NCBI RefSeq assembly: GCF_000331735.1
Contig: NC_020126.1
Span: 6,761,501-6,825,500 of the forward strand
Direction of reading: 5' to 3'
Source of the DNA: Myxococcus stipitatus DSM 14675
GTDB taxonomy: Bacteria > Myxococcota > Myxococcia > Myxococcales > Myxococcaceae
DNA length: 64,000 bases
Part shown: one piece after another, positions 27,942-37,536 of the stretch
How positions within the stretch are numbered: the first letter of the stretch is position 1
Layout of the letters: each line of letters starts with the position of its first letter
The notes under the pieces: generated by a model
Told to the model about the DNA's origin: nothing
What the model saw: the letters and a program-made list of their open reading frames with translations, nothing else
The model's database searches: none
Made by a program: the position numbers and the translations under genes

Positions 27942-29942
27942 ATGCGGAAGTTCCGCCTGTCGTCACCCGTCTGTCTTCTGTCTTCCCTCCTGGCCATCAG
28001 CGGCTGCGCCGACTCGACGCCCCCCGAGCCCGCGCCCCAGGCCCCCGTCGCGCAACACATTCCCCATCGCTACATCGTCATGCTTCGTCCCACGACGACG
28101 GCGAACGCCCCCAAGGGAGTGGCCACACCCGAGAAGGTGATGGGACTCGCGAGCAAATATGACGCGAAGGTCTCTCGCACCTATTCCCATGCACTCCAGG
28201 GCTTCGTCGCGGAGCTGGATGACTCCCGCGTGGAGGCCCTGCGCGCGGACCCGAGCGTCGCGCTGGTGGAACAGGACCGGAAGGTCCGGCTCCATCAAGT
28301 CGCCGGCGCGGTCCCCTGGAACCTGGACCGCCTGGACCAGAAGGACCTGCCGCTCGATGGCCGCTACCAGCCCGCGCTGACCGGAGCGGGAGTCCACGCC
28401 TACGTCCTCGACACGGGCATCCGCTCCACGCACACGGAGTTCCAGGGGCGCCTGGGGAACGGCTTCGACGCCCTGTCGCCTGGAGGAGACGCGGAGGACT
28501 GCCATGGCCATGGGACCCACGTGGCGGGCTTGCTGGGAGGCACGACGTGGGGCGTGGCCAAGGCGGTGACGCTGCATCCGGTGCGCGCCATCGACTGCGA
28601 AGGGGAAGGCACCGCGTCGGGCATCGTCGCGGCCCTCGACTGGGTCATCGCGAATCACCAGTCCCCCGCCGTCGCCAACCTGAGCCTCGGCTTCGAGGCC
28701 TCCGAGGTCATCGACCAGGCGGTCCGCAACGCCGTGGCCGCGGGCATCACCACCGTCGTGGCGGCGGGCAATGACACGCTGGACGCCTGTGGCATCTCCC
28801 CCGCCCGCGCCTCGGAAGTCATCACCGTGGGCGCCACGAACAAGGACCACGCCAAGGCCAGCTTCTCCAACTACGGCCCCTGCGTCGACGTGTTCGCCCC
28901 CGGCGAGGACATCGAGTCCGCGGGCATCGCGGACGACACGGCATCGGCGCCCTACTCCGGAACGTCCATGGCCACGCCCCATGTCGCGGGCGCCGTGGCG
29001 CTCTTCCTGGGAGCCCATCCCTCCGCGACACCCGCGCAGGCCCGGGACGCGCTCATCGCCGCGGCGGTGCCGGGGCGCGTGGCGAACGGGGTGCCGACCA
29101 CTCCCAACCTGCTGCTCCAGACGGACTTCAGCGCCGTGGCCGGTGACCACCACCAGCCGTGGGCCCACCTCCTCACGCCCTTCCCTCGGAGCACCGTCCG
29201 GGACACCGCGAGGGTCCAGGTGCTGGCGCTGGATGACTCCGGCATCCGCCGCGTGGACTTCTGGGTCGACGGCCTGCTGCGCGCAAGCGACGACACCTTC
29301 CCGTTCGAGTTCGCGTGGGACACCCTCCAGGAGCTCAACGGCCCCGCCGTGCTGGAGGTCCGCACCTATGACACCAGCCTCAAGGGCCACCGCTCCGCGC
29401 CCGTCGCGGTGACGGTGCGCAACCGAGGCATCGCCGACTTCGACCCGGAGCTCCTCGCCCCCCGCTGCACGGCCCTGACGTCCTCGTGCGGCACGGGGCG
29501 CCTCGTGGAGGGAATGGGAACCACGGGCCCCGAGCGGAACGCGCCCAACACGCTGGGCACGTCGTGCCCGGATGGCTACGGGACCTACTACGTCAGCACC
29601 TCGCTGGAGGGACTGCGCATCACCAGCCTGGACGGAGGGCCGCTCACGGCGGGCCGCGAGGTGAGAATCTCCGCGAAGATCGCCGGCGCCGGGAGCTGGC
29701 TGAGCCCCGTGGACCTCTTCCACGCGGCCGATGCGCGCAACCCGAGCTGGACGTATGTCGGCCAGCTCCCCTTCCCGGGGGCCGGAGTGCCAGAGCTCTC
29801 CACCACCTTCGTCCTCCCCGAGGGTGGGCTTCAGGCGATTCGAGGCGTCGCGGGCTTCAATCCCATGCAGGCCAGCTGCACGCCGGAAGGCTGGGCGGAC
29901 CACGACGACCTGGTCTTCCCGGTCGCGAATCCGCCCCGCTGA
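27942..29942 (+). CDS. Subtilisin-like (S8A, proteinase K-type) serine protease lipoprotein
   Basis: 666 residues from the ATG at 27942. Lipoprotein signal ending LLAISGC (Cys22). An I9 propeptide-inhibitor domain spans about 40-118 (HRYIVMLRP...). The catalytic triad is visible: Asp157 in VLDTGIRSTHTEF, His190 in CHGHGTHVAG and Ser342 in GTSMATPHVAG. After about residue 405 comes an Ig-like domain and a jelly-roll-like extension. Likely exported and anchored or released, acting in predation or nutrition; that role is inference from the lifestyle of myxobacteria. Confidence 0.92.
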   Translation: MRKFRLSSPVCLLSSLLAISGCADSTPPEPAPQAPVAQHIPHRYIVMLRPTTTANAPKGVATPEKVMGLASKYDAKVSRTYSHALQGFVAELDDSRVEALRADPSVALVEQDRKVRLHQVAGAVPWNLDRLDQKDLPLDGRYQPALTGAGVHAYVLDTGIRSTHTEFQGRLGNGFDALSPGGDAEDCHGHGTHVAGLLGGTTWGVAKAVTLHPVRAIDCEGEGTASGIVAALDWVIANHQSPAVANLSLGFEASEVIDQAVRNAVAAGITTVVAAGNDTLDACGISPARASEVITVGATNKDHAKASFSNYGPCVDVFAPGEDIESAGIADDTASAPYSGTSMATPHVAGAVALFLGAHPSATPAQARDALIAAAVPGRVANGVPTTPNLLLQTDFSAVAGDHHQPWAHLLTPFPRSTVRDTARVQVLALDDSGIRRVDFWVDGLLRASDDTFPFEFAWDTLQELNGPAVLEVRTYDTSLKGHRSAPVAVTVRNRGIADFDPELLAPRCTALTSSCGTGRLVEGMGTTGPERNAPNTLGTSCPDGYGTYYVSTSLEGLRITSLDGGPLTAGREVRISAKIAGAGSWLSPVDLFHAADARNPSWTYVGQLPFPGAGVPELSTTFVLPEGGLQAIRGVAGFNPMQASCTPEGWADHDDLVFPVANPPR

Positions 29943-30225
29943 AGGGCCATTCCGGCGTTTTGTGTCGATTCCGCACCCCTGAAATTCGCCCACCAGAGGC
30001 CCACCAAGGCCTCGCCATGCGACGAAGGAGCCCGGGGGAGCATCGCGATGGGAGCACCTCTCGCGACGCACGACGGGGAGCCCGCCACGGCATCCACCGG
30101 GGATGTTTCACGAGGGGTGTCTGGCCATGCCTCATTCCAGACGGAATGGGGCCGGAGCGATGCCATGAATTGGCTTTCGCCCGAGTGGGAAGTCTGCATG
30201 ATCGAGCCGCAAAGGACTTCCATTC

Positions 30226-30894
30226 ATGGCGACGAGCGACAGTGCGGACAAGGCGCTGGTGGAGCGGCTGCAACGCGAGGAGTACTTCGCGAACGAGACC
30301 TTCGAGGGCATCGACCTCCAAGGTCTCGAGCTGCGCGACAAGGAGTTCTACCGGTGCACCTTCGAGGGCTGCCAGCTCCAGGAGAGCCGCTGGCAGCGCA
30401 CCGTCTTCGAGGCGTGTGTGATTCGCGGCAGCAACGTCACGCGAGCCCGGTTCCTCTCCACCGGGCTCCGGGAGGTGCGCTTCGAGGGTTCCAAGCTGAT
30501 GGGCATCGACTGGAGCGACCTCTCCTCCAACCCCGAGCTGAGCTTCCAGGAGTGTGGCCTGTCCTACTGCTCCTTCGTGGGGCTCAGCCTGAGGAAGACG
30601 CCCTTCCTCAAGTGTGTCGCGCGGGAGTCGAACTTCTATGACCTGGACCTGACGGACGCGGACTTCACCGGGTCGGACCTCGGCGGCAGCAACTTCCGGG
30701 GCTGCGTGCTGCTGCGCGCGGACTTCTCCGACACGACGGGCGTGTTCCTGGACCCGTCGGTGAACAAGCTCAAGGACACGCGGGTCCCCATCGAGACCGC
30801 CGTCGGGCTCGCCCGGAACCTGGGCATGCTCGTCACGGGATTCCACGATGAGGCCCCCAAGCGCGTGACCCGCAAGTCGCGTCCGGCCCCGTGA
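30226..30894 (+). CDS. Pentapeptide-repeat protein
   Basis: 222 residues. Multiple A(D/N)LxX-type pentapeptides (for example FEGIDLQGLELRDKEF, CTFEGCQLQ, DADFTGSDLGGSNF), giving a right-handed quadrilateral beta-helix as in the QnrA/McbG group that can mimic DNA. No signal peptide, so probably cytoplasmic. Family resemblance alone does not prove gyrase protection. The preceding 280 bp holds no recognisable gene. Confidence 0.85.
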   Translation: MATSDSADKALVERLQREEYFANETFEGIDLQGLELRDKEFYRCTFEGCQLQESRWQRTVFEACVIRGSNVTRARFLSTGLREVRFEGSKLMGIDWSDLSSNPELSFQECGLSYCSFVGLSLRKTPFLKCVARESNFYDLDLTDADFTGSDLGGSNFRGCVLLRADFSDTTGVFLDPSVNKLKDTRVPIETAVGLARNLGMLVTGFHDEAPKRVTRKSRPAP

Positions 30895-30895
30895 C

Positions 30896-32218
30896 TCAAG
30901 GCAGCGCGGCCGTCAGGCGGAGCGCCTCCTGGAGGATGCGGTCGGTGCCCGCGGCGATGCTCGCGCAGTCGAGCGGCATGGCCACGTCGGTCGGCACGCC
31001 GACGCTCTCGTACATCTGACCGTCCGGGGCGAAGTACTGCTCGATGGACAATCCAAACGTCCAGCCATTCGGGAGCTGGCGGGTGGGCGTGTCGGAGTGT
31101 GCCCCGAGTGAGCGCTCCCCGACGAGGGTGACCTGCGGCAGCGGGGCCATGGCCATGGTGAAGATCTCCGCCGCGCTCGCGCTGAGGCCGCTCTGCAACA
31201 CATAGACGGGCTTGGTGAACGGGCGAGGCCCCGCGGGCCCGAAGCGCAGCTCGCGCGCGGGGGTGAAGCCGTCTCGCGTGCGGCCCTTCTTGGAGACGCC
31301 GAGCCGCTCCGTGGTGGTGAAGCGGCTCGCGAGGGCCAGGGACACCGCGTCGTGGCCTCCCGTGTTGAAGCGCACGTCGACGATGAGGGCAGCCTTGTCG
31401 CCCAGGGCGGCCAGCGCTTCGTCGATGGCCTTCCCCGCCGCCGCCACGTCGGAGGCCGCGTCGGCCGCCTCCGTGAACTTCATCATCTTGAAGACGGCGA
31501 TGTAGCCCACCCGCGCATTGAGGGACTGGTACGCGAGCTGGCCGCCGCCCGTCCGGGTGACGCCGGGTCCCTTCATGAGGTGCTGGTCGATGTACTGAAG
31601 GACCGCGTCGTGGTTCTCGTAGAAGTCATCGGGGAACGGCTTGGGTGAGAAGTGCCGCTCTCCCCCCCCGAGGTTGATGTGGCCGTCCCGGAGCGGCGTG
31701 AGCATCTCCGACAGGAGGGCGAAGAGCTCGTCGTCCGAGGTGGTGGCGGAGACGCGGGGCCGGAACTGCTGGTAGCGGGCACGCCAGTCGACGCCGTAGA
31801 GGTCGAAGAGCGCGTACTGCTCGTTGAAGGTGTTCCAGAGGATGTCGAAGTTGAGGACCGGGTCCTTCGGTGACGGCGGGGGCCGCGTGCAGAGGTCGGG
31901 GATGGGGGCGCGCTTGCCCCGGACGTAGAGCGTCCCGGAGTCCTCGATGACGAGCGCGTCGCCCTCCCGCCGGAAGCGCAGGTCGACATCAGGCAGCCGC
32001 CCCTCCTCCAGCGCCCCCGCCGCGAGCGGGAGGCAGCTCACCTCGGTCCGCTCGAAGAGCTCGACCTGGTTGCCGCGGAGCTTCACCACGAGGCCGTACG
32101 TCTCGGTGGCCCACTCCCCCTCCACCGTCTTCGGGGGCCCCTCCCCCGGGTCGTCATTCCCACAAGCGGACAGACCCAGCAACAGCGCCAACGGCAGGGC
32201 TTTGATACTCCGGTGCAT
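30896..32218 (-). CDS. S41-family C-terminal-processing-like peptidase lipoprotein
   Basis: 440 residues from the ATG at 32218, with GAGGA 6 bp upstream. Signal LALLLGLSAC (lipobox Cys). A central stretch (DGHINLGGGERH, VGYIAVFKMMKF) and the S41 core VDVRFNTGGHD lead to the nucleophile region QSGLSASAAEIF and GERSLGAHSDT. This is the tricorn/IRBP-like type without an obvious PDZ domain. Stops tail-to-tail with the pentapeptide gene 1 bp apart. Substrate unknown. Confidence 0.85.
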   Translation of the reverse strand: MHRSIKALPLALLLGLSACGNDDPGEGPPKTVEGEWATETYGLVVKLRGNQVELFERTEVSCLPLAAGALEEGRLPDVDLRFRREGDALVIEDSGTLYVRGKRAPIPDLCTRPPPSPKDPVLNFDILWNTFNEQYALFDLYGVDWRARYQQFRPRVSATTSDDELFALLSEMLTPLRDGHINLGGGERHFSPKPFPDDFYENHDAVLQYIDQHLMKGPGVTRTGGGQLAYQSLNARVGYIAVFKMMKFTEAADAASDVAAAGKAIDEALAALGDKAALIVDVRFNTGGHDAVSLALASRFTTTERLGVSKKGRTRDGFTPARELRFGPAGPRPFTKPVYVLQSGLSASAAEIFTMAMAPLPQVTLVGERSLGAHSDTPTRQLPNGWTFGLSIEQYFAPDGQMYESVGVPTDVAMPLDCASIAAGTDRILQEALRLTAALP

Positions 32219-32387
32219 GTGTTCCTCGGAAACAGACGAGATTCTCGTTGGAACACCGCACCGGGAAACGACTGTCACCTTCCGGCGAAGACAAATTCAG
32301 ACATCTTCGCCACTTCGATTCTTTTACAACTCAGGAACTTCTACACCTGGGAGTCCCGATTCCGGGCACGCGGTTGCGCTCCTGGGA

Positions 32388-34226
32388 CTACCGCGGCGCC
32401 AGCTTCGTCACGAACGCGTCGGGGGAGCCCTTGAGGGTGTTCCCATCGAAGTCGCCATACAGGAAGCCGCCCAGGTAGGGACTGCCCGAGGAGTCGACCG
32501 AGAGGCCATAGGGCTGCACGTCGATGGGCACTCCGTTCTTGACCGCCGGAGGCTGCTGCACCACCCACATCACATTGCCGCTGAAGTCGAGCCTGGCGAC
32601 GAAGCTGTGGATCGCGCCACCGCTCATGTCATCCGCCCGAGACACGTCCCCGCTCCCGCTCCCGCTCACGTAGAGCCCCTCGGGGCGCGCGAAGATGCCC
32701 GTCACAGCCGAGCCAGAGCCCGAGCTCAGCTCCCAGACCCACAGCCGGACGCCGCTCGGCGAGTATTTCACGACGAAGGCGTTGGACTGGTTCGAACCAT
32801 CGGGGACACCATCCATCCCTCCTGGGCTCACGCCGGCCAGATAGACATTCCCATCCGAGTCGGTGGTGGTGTCGTAGTTGAAGGCGCCCCCCGTGCTCGT
32901 CCCGGCCTGCCGGGTCCACTGCTTCACCCCGCTGCCGTTGAACTTGGTGACGAAGACGTCGGAGGGGCTGTTCACCGTGTTGCCGTCCAGTCCGCCGGTC
33001 GTCCAGCCGGAGACATAGACGTTGCCCGCGCTGTCGGTGGCGACGCGACGACTCTCGGTCCGTTCGCCCGACATGCCGACCGTCCGCGTCCACAGTCGAT
33101 TGCCCGCGGCGTCGTACTTGCTCACGAACGCGTCGTGGAGACCGGCACACACGCTCCCGTCCACGTTGCCAGTCGTGGAGCCTCCGATGAAGACGTTGTC
33201 CGAGCCATCCACCGCGACGCCATACGCCTCGACGGTACCGCTCGGCGACCCCAGCAGCCGAGTCCACTGCCGCACGCCGGCGTCATTGTATTTGGTGACG
33301 AAGGTCTCCCGCTCTCCCATCTGCGTGGCACCATCCAGCGGGCCCTGGACGACGCCCGCGGCGAGCACGTGGCCCGACGTCGGAGTCGTCGCGACGGCGA
33401 ACGGCCACACGGCCGACGTGGGCGACCCCATCTGTCGGGACCAGAGGACCCCCCCGTTCGCGTCCCGCGCGGTGAGGAAGCCATCGGTGAAGCCACCCGT
33501 GCCGGGGACACCCTCCAGGCCGACATTGGTGAAGCCCGTGAGATAGGTGCGCCCCGATGGAAGCCCCGCCAGGTCATAGGACTGGGTGATGCCGCCGGGC
33601 GCCCCCGAGGTCTTCGTCCAGACAGTCACTGGCCCCTCGCAGCTCAGCAGCTCGAGCGCCCCGATGGAGATGACGACATTGCCCGCGCGGGTGTCGTTGT
33701 CATCCGTGACGTTCAGCCGGTACTTCACATAGGCGCCAGGCGAGGCGACGTTGAACTCCCGGCGCAGGGGGCTGGCCCAGCCCGTCTGCTGGGTGCGCGT
33801 ATCCACCACCACCCAGGCCGCGCCGTTCCAGCCCTGCAGGGTCCAGTCCTTCGGAGCGCGGGTGAGGATGGAGCCATTCGAGTACGTGATGGCATAGCGG
33901 TGCACGGTCTTCGGCCCCTCCGGGAACTGATAGGCGAGCCAGGCCGGCGTCTGGCCCTCGGCGGAGAGCCAGAAGGAATAGTTGCCATCGAAGGCCTTCC
34001 AGGCCGCATAGAGGCTGGACGACGAGAAGACGCTGGAGGCACTGGCGATGCCCGACGGTGTCGTCGCGGACGTCATGACCGGCACGAGAGAGGTGCAGGT
34101 CAGCGCCTGCGAGCGTGTCGCATCCGCGTTGGAGTCGGCTGAGTCCGCTCCCCAGCACCCGGACAGCATTCCCAGGGCGAGAGCCCCGGACAGCACCTGC
34201 CGCTGCATGGACTTCCACTGCATCAT
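32388..34226 (-). CDS. Secreted lipoprotein with discoidin-like domain and SBBP beta-propeller repeats
   Basis: 612 residues from the ATG at 34226, chosen for the GGGGAG at a good distance; MMQWKSMQ then a lipobox LGMLSGC. The first ~160 residues after the signal look like an F5/8-type C (discoidin) carbohydrate-binding domain. Residues about 200-600 consist of seven or so repeats of the SBBP type (SxxGNVYVSGWTTGGLDG...DVFVTKF...G...WTRQ), predicted to fold as a beta-propeller. Likely surface-exposed adhesion or sugar binding. Confidence 0.8.
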   Translation of the reverse strand: MMQWKSMQRQVLSGALALGMLSGCWGADSADSNADATRSQALTCTSLVPVMTSATTPSGIASASSVFSSSSLYAAWKAFDGNYSFWLSAEGQTPAWLAYQFPEGPKTVHRYAITYSNGSILTRAPKDWTLQGWNGAAWVVVDTRTQQTGWASPLRREFNVASPGAYVKYRLNVTDDNDTRAGNVVISIGALELLSCEGPVTVWTKTSGAPGGITQSYDLAGLPSGRTYLTGFTNVGLEGVPGTGGFTDGFLTARDANGGVLWSRQMGSPTSAVWPFAVATTPTSGHVLAAGVVQGPLDGATQMGERETFVTKYNDAGVRQWTRLLGSPSGTVEAYGVAVDGSDNVFIGGSTTGNVDGSVCAGLHDAFVSKYDAAGNRLWTRTVGMSGERTESRRVATDSAGNVYVSGWTTGGLDGNTVNSPSDVFVTKFNGSGVKQWTRQAGTSTGGAFNYDTTTDSDGNVYLAGVSPGGMDGVPDGSNQSNAFVVKYSPSGVRLWVWELSSGSGSAVTGIFARPEGLYVSGSGSGDVSRADDMSGGAIHSFVARLDFSGNVMWVVQQPPAVKNGVPIDVQPYGLSVDSSGSPYLGGFLYGDFDGNTLKGSPDAFVTKLAPR

Positions 34227-34358
34227 GGTGTCGCTCCCCGTGAGCGTGCGCGAGCCGCGCACGCTGTCTCGGTCAGGGATAGCGACGAGGAGGAAGCAGC
34301 GGGCGAGGGATGTGACGAAAGCGGCCCCGCCCGGGACGAACCTGCTCCGGCCAGGGGC

Positions 34359-34679
34359 CTACTTCGTCCGGCAGGCGGATTTCACGCACGTCCCTTTCAC
34401 GGGCCTGGGAGGAGGCGTCACGATGAGATAGCGGATGCACGGGCTGCCGTCCGGCAGGTTGACACGCAGCTTGCGGTTGCCCGCGTCGCACGTGACGTTG
34501 TCGCACTTCTCGACATCAATCACGTTCCAATCCGGAACGACCTTGGCGGAGCGGCCAGCGGCCTTGGTGCAGGCGGCATTCGCGGCCTGGGTCCACGCGG
34601 GGTCGGCCTCCTCGGCCAGGACTCTCGAGGGGGCAAGGAGCATCCAGACTGCGACCACGGCGGCGAAGGACTTCAGCAT
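34359..34679 (-). CDS. Small secreted cysteine-containing protein
   Basis: 106 residues from the ATG at 34679, which has AGGTGA upstream. The signal peptide ends VLAEEA. The mature part has Cys pairs (ACTKAAG, KCDNVTCDAG, SPCIRY, TCVKSACRTK), probably disulfide bonded. No family recognised. Divergent from the cold-shock gene with a ~127-bp shared promoter region. Confidence 0.6.
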   Translation of the reverse strand: MLKSFAAVVAVWMLLAPSRVLAEEADPAWTQAANAACTKAAGRSAKVVPDWNVIDVEKCDNVTCDAGNRKLRVNLPDGSPCIRYLIVTPPPRPVKGTCVKSACRTK

Positions 34680-34806
34680 CGAGTCACCTGGGGACGACAG
34701 TGTTGAGGTCAGGGAGTGTCGAGGGGAAGACGGGGGCGTGAAAAGGGGGGAAGCCGCGGGTGACGGACGGGCGAGAATGCTGCGGGACACAGCAGAAGGA
34801 GCACGC
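34680..34806. promoter_or_regulatory. Shared divergent promoter region
   Basis: 127 bp between two divergent genes. AGAAGGAG precedes the cold-shock ATG. Promoter boxes are not distinct enough to call. Confidence 0.35.
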
Positions 34807-35016
34807 ATGGCAACTGGAACGGTGAAGTGGTTCAACGCGGAGAAGGGCTTTGGCTTCATCGCTGTCGATGGGGGCGGACAGGACGTGTTCGTGCACTTCT
34901 CCGCGATCGAGTCCGCGGGGTATCGGTCGCTCGAAGAGAATCAGCGCGTGGAGTTCGACATCGGGCAGGGCAAGAAAGGGCCGCAGGCGGAGCGCGTGCG
35001 CGTCGTGGAAAGCTGA
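34807..35016 (+). CDS. Cold-shock domain protein
   Basis: 69 residues, full length for the CspA family. Both RNA-binding motifs are present: KGFGFIAV (RNP1) and DVFVHFSAI (RNP2), after GTVKWFNAEKG. A nucleic-acid chaperone; which CspA paralogue it is cannot be told. Strong ribosome-binding site. Confidence 0.95.
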   Translation: MATGTVKWFNAEKGFGFIAVDGGGQDVFVHFSAIESAGYRSLEENQRVEFDIGQGKKGPQAERVRVVES

Positions 35017-35042
35017 TTCGCGTGTCGTCGCGGAGGGTCGCG

Positions 35043-35061
35043 CCTCCCCGCATCGGGGAGG
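35043..35061 (+). terminator. Possible terminator hairpin after the cold-shock gene
   Basis: Perfect 8-bp stem CCTCCCCG / CGGGGAGG with a 3-base loop, 27 bp after the stop codon. No T-tract follows, so Rho-independent activity is uncertain. Confidence 0.35.
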
Positions 35062-35282
35062 GTCTGGCGTCTCTCGGGGAGAAGTCCTGCGGGCCCCTCA
35101 CCTGCCCGCAGCCCCCTGGATGACATCAAACCCTCTCTCCGACACAAAGCCCGGTGGGCGTCGGACACGTCACAGACATCCGAGAACAGAAACAAGAACA
35201 ACCGGAAACTCCCCAAACAACAAAATCCGGCTGGTAGACGACTCCCGTGCGGATTGAGCCGCACATTCGAAGGGAGTCCCTT

Positions 35283-35888
35283 GTGAATACGATACGGACG
35301 ATGTCGCTTCTGGCCACCCTGGTGCTCGGAGGGGCCCTGGTGGTTTCTCCCACCCAGGCACGTGCCGAGGACAGCTGCTCGGCGGCCCAGGAGCAGATCC
35401 AAGCCTGGCTCGACGCGAACAAGGAGACGCTCCCGACCACGCTGGATGATATCAGTCGCTACCCCATGGAGTACCGCAGGGCCATCCAGGGAGCCCTGTC
35501 GCCCCAGCAGCGCGTTGCCCTGTGGCGGGAGCACCTCCGCCGCTACATCGCGAGCCACCCTCAGCTGAACGCCCGGCAGCTCGCCGCCCTGGACCTGGCG
35601 ATGGCCACGCTCACGCCTGAGCTCTACACACCGGTCGATACGCCCGAACTGCTGCGAGCCCAAGCCGCCATGCGAGACGCCTTCGACCCCAAGGAGGCCC
35701 GCCTCATCGTCTCGACCCTCGGTCCTCCGGACGCCTCGAGCGCCGAGGAATCCGCGGCCCCCATCTGCCAATGCAATCGCTCGGATGCCTGGTGTGGCGA
35801 CTTCTCTTGCAGGGCCTACTCCTGTCGGAGCACCACGTCGGGATGTGGCTGGTTCAACCGCAAGGCGTGTAATGGGCTCTGTGGTTAG
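35283..35888 (+). CDS. Fulvocin-C-like bacteriocin precursor (putative)
   Basis: 201 residues from GTG at 35283, preceded by AGGGAG. Signal peptide about 1-28 (TQARAED), then a ~120-residue helical region and a C-terminal domain with eight cysteines. Fulvocin C, the 45-residue M. fulvus bacteriocin, also has eight cysteines; the C-x-C-x6-C opening and one internal spacing (x6) agree, others differ by one to two residues (recalled from memory). NCBI uses a family name of fulvocin-C-related proteins for such precursors. No protease or immunity gene is evident beside it. The toxin role is therefore inferred, not shown. Confidence 0.6.
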   Translation: MNTIRTMSLLATLVLGGALVVSPTQARAEDSCSAAQEQIQAWLDANKETLPTTLDDISRYPMEYRRAIQGALSPQQRVALWREHLRRYIASHPQLNARQLAALDLAMATLTPELYTPVDTPELLRAQAAMRDAFDPKEARLIVSTLGPPDASSAEESAAPICQCNRSDAWCGDFSCRAYSCRSTTSGCGWFNRKACNGLCG

Positions 35889-36070
35889 CGGCGGCTCACG
35901 AGGAGCGTGAGCGCCAGGTCTCGCGGTGGGGCTCTCGCGGACGCACGAGAGCCCTACCGCACTGGCATGCACCTCGAGCCAGTGCACGGGACGAATCGGG
36001 GTTGACGCACAGCAGGCCCCTGGGAATACTCGGGGTGACATCCACCCACCTCTATCACCAGGACTCCAGC

Positions 36071-36487
36071 ATGGGACTCGCAGAGCGCCGCCGCATCGCC
36101 ACCATCAAGGAAACGCATGCTCCTCGGTTCCAGTCGGAGCTGAACGCGGCGATTGGATTCGAGCTGCCGCTCGAGATTGATATCGCGAGCTTCCCCGAGG
36201 ACAAGACCATCCTCGACTGTTACGACTACTACTATGAGTCCTACGGCCCGGGTCTCATCGTCACGGTGATGAAGGAGATCTGCAAGGACGACATGGGCAA
36301 GGAGGCCGTGAAGGCGAAGTTCAACAAGATTGTCTTCCAGAACGTCGCCAAGAGCGCCGAGGACGCTGGGGACAAGAGCGTTGAAATCAAGGACCAGACG
36401 CTCATCCTGCGTGAGAGCTTCTACGGCTACTCCGACAAGCTCTATGGCGACGCCGAGCTCCAGGCCGCCCTCGAGCAGATGCTCTAG
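36071..36487 (+). CDS. Hypothetical soluble protein
   Basis: 138 residues from the ATG at 36071, chosen because the upstream extension is non-coding in appearance. No signal peptide or membrane segment, one DxxxYxYYYE-rich stretch (LDCYDYYYESYGP), acidic. I do not recognise the family. It follows the fulvocin-like gene by 182 bp on the same strand, so an immunity role is conceivable but there is no direct sign of it. Confidence 0.6.
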   Translation: MGLAERRRIATIKETHAPRFQSELNAAIGFELPLEIDIASFPEDKTILDCYDYYYESYGPGLIVTVMKEICKDDMGKEAVKAKFNKIVFQNVAKSAEDAGDKSVEIKDQTLILRESFYGYSDKLYGDAELQAALEQML

Positions 36488-36490
36488 CCG

Positions 36491-37504
36491 TCACCCCGGC
36501 CGCACGAGGGGACGCATCAAGTCCTCGGCATAGGCGGGCTCCCCCAGGGGTATCCGCGTGTCGTAGCGCCTGGTGCCTCGGTACCAGTCCGGGTGCCCGC
36601 CGATGGCCGCCTCGATACCGCGAACGAGGCGGAGCACGGCATCGGCCTCCACGCTTGAGAGCCCCAGCCGGGCACAGTCCATGGGGAGCCGGGCCGCGAC
36701 GCGCACGTACTCGTCGCACCAGCGCTTCATGCAGTCGTGCGCCTCCGTCATCGCCGCCGCGCGGGTCAGCTTCTGCTCGGCCTGCAGGACGAGGACGAGG
36801 TTGTGTACGTCTCCCCGCGCGAGCTCTTTGTCGGCCGAGCAGACGTCGTTCATGGTGTCGATGATGTCCACGGCCAGAACGAGCAGTCGTTGCACGCTGG
36901 GGACCTGACGGGCCCTCTCGGTCGTCTCGAAGCCGTTCGCCTTCTCGATCAGGTCCACCATCATGGAGACGAGGCCCGACTCGCGGCGCAGCGCGAGGTA
37001 GCTGTCGCGCGACATGGGGGCGGCGCCCTGTCGCCAGCGGGCCTCCTGGGGGAATGCCTCGATGAACCATTGCCAATGGAGCGCCGCGCGCCGCGCCCAT
37101 TCGTGCGAGGCGCCGCGACGCTCGCGCTCCCACACATCCGAAAGCGCGGCGGCCAGGACGCAGGAGGGAGAGTACTCCTCGCCGGAGCGAAAGACGTCGA
37201 GCAGCAGGTCACAGCATTCGTTGACCTGGTCGGGAGGCAGCGCGCGAGCACCGTCGAACTGTTCGTCGATGAGGGTACCGACGACGATGGCGTCGATGCC
37301 CAGGTCCAGTTCGGGACCCGAGGCGTGGGGGAGCCAACGCGCGGTGAGGTCCGCGATGTCCCACGAGAGATAGCGCTGCTCGTCGACCTCGTTGGTCACC
37401 AGTCCGAGCCGACGTGCCCAGGTGAGGTTGCGGAGGCGAGCGGCGTCTCGGTCCGGGCTGCACGCGGACTCGAAAGGCAGGGCAAAGCTCACGGCTCGCG
37501 GCAT
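36491..37504 (-). CDS. Class I terpene synthase family protein
   Basis: 337 residues from the ATG at 37504, with GGGAGG upstream. Family motifs: a modified aspartate-rich motif DEQFD (80-84; canonical bacterial form DDxxD), the NSE/DTE-type triad NDVCSADKE (219-227), and the C-terminal RY pair in RRYDTR. All key metal-binding positions are thus plausible, with Asp to Glu at the second position of the first motif. Length is right for a bacterial sesqui- or monoterpene synthase. Product unknown. Confidence 0.85.
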   Translation of the reverse strand: MPRAVSFALPFESACSPDRDAARLRNLTWARRLGLVTNEVDEQRYLSWDIADLTARWLPHASGPELDLGIDAIVVGTLIDEQFDGARALPPDQVNECCDLLLDVFRSGEEYSPSCVLAAALSDVWERERRGASHEWARRAALHWQWFIEAFPQEARWRQGAAPMSRDSYLALRRESGLVSMMVDLIEKANGFETTERARQVPSVQRLLVLAVDIIDTMNDVCSADKELARGDVHNLVLVLQAEQKLTRAAAMTEAHDCMKRWCDEYVRVAARLPMDCARLGLSSVEADAVLRLVRGIEAAIGGHPDWYRGTRRYDTRIPLGEPAYAEDLMRPLVRPG

Positions 37505-37536
37505 GGGAACCTCCCAGCTCTCGGAGTCCCGAGGAC

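Noticed and set aside
35900..36010. Left copy of the tRNA-Leu 3' end (GTGCACGGGACGAATCGGGG near 35980)
   Set aside because: Only a loose resemblance to the attachment-site sequence, with no run of more than a few matching bases.
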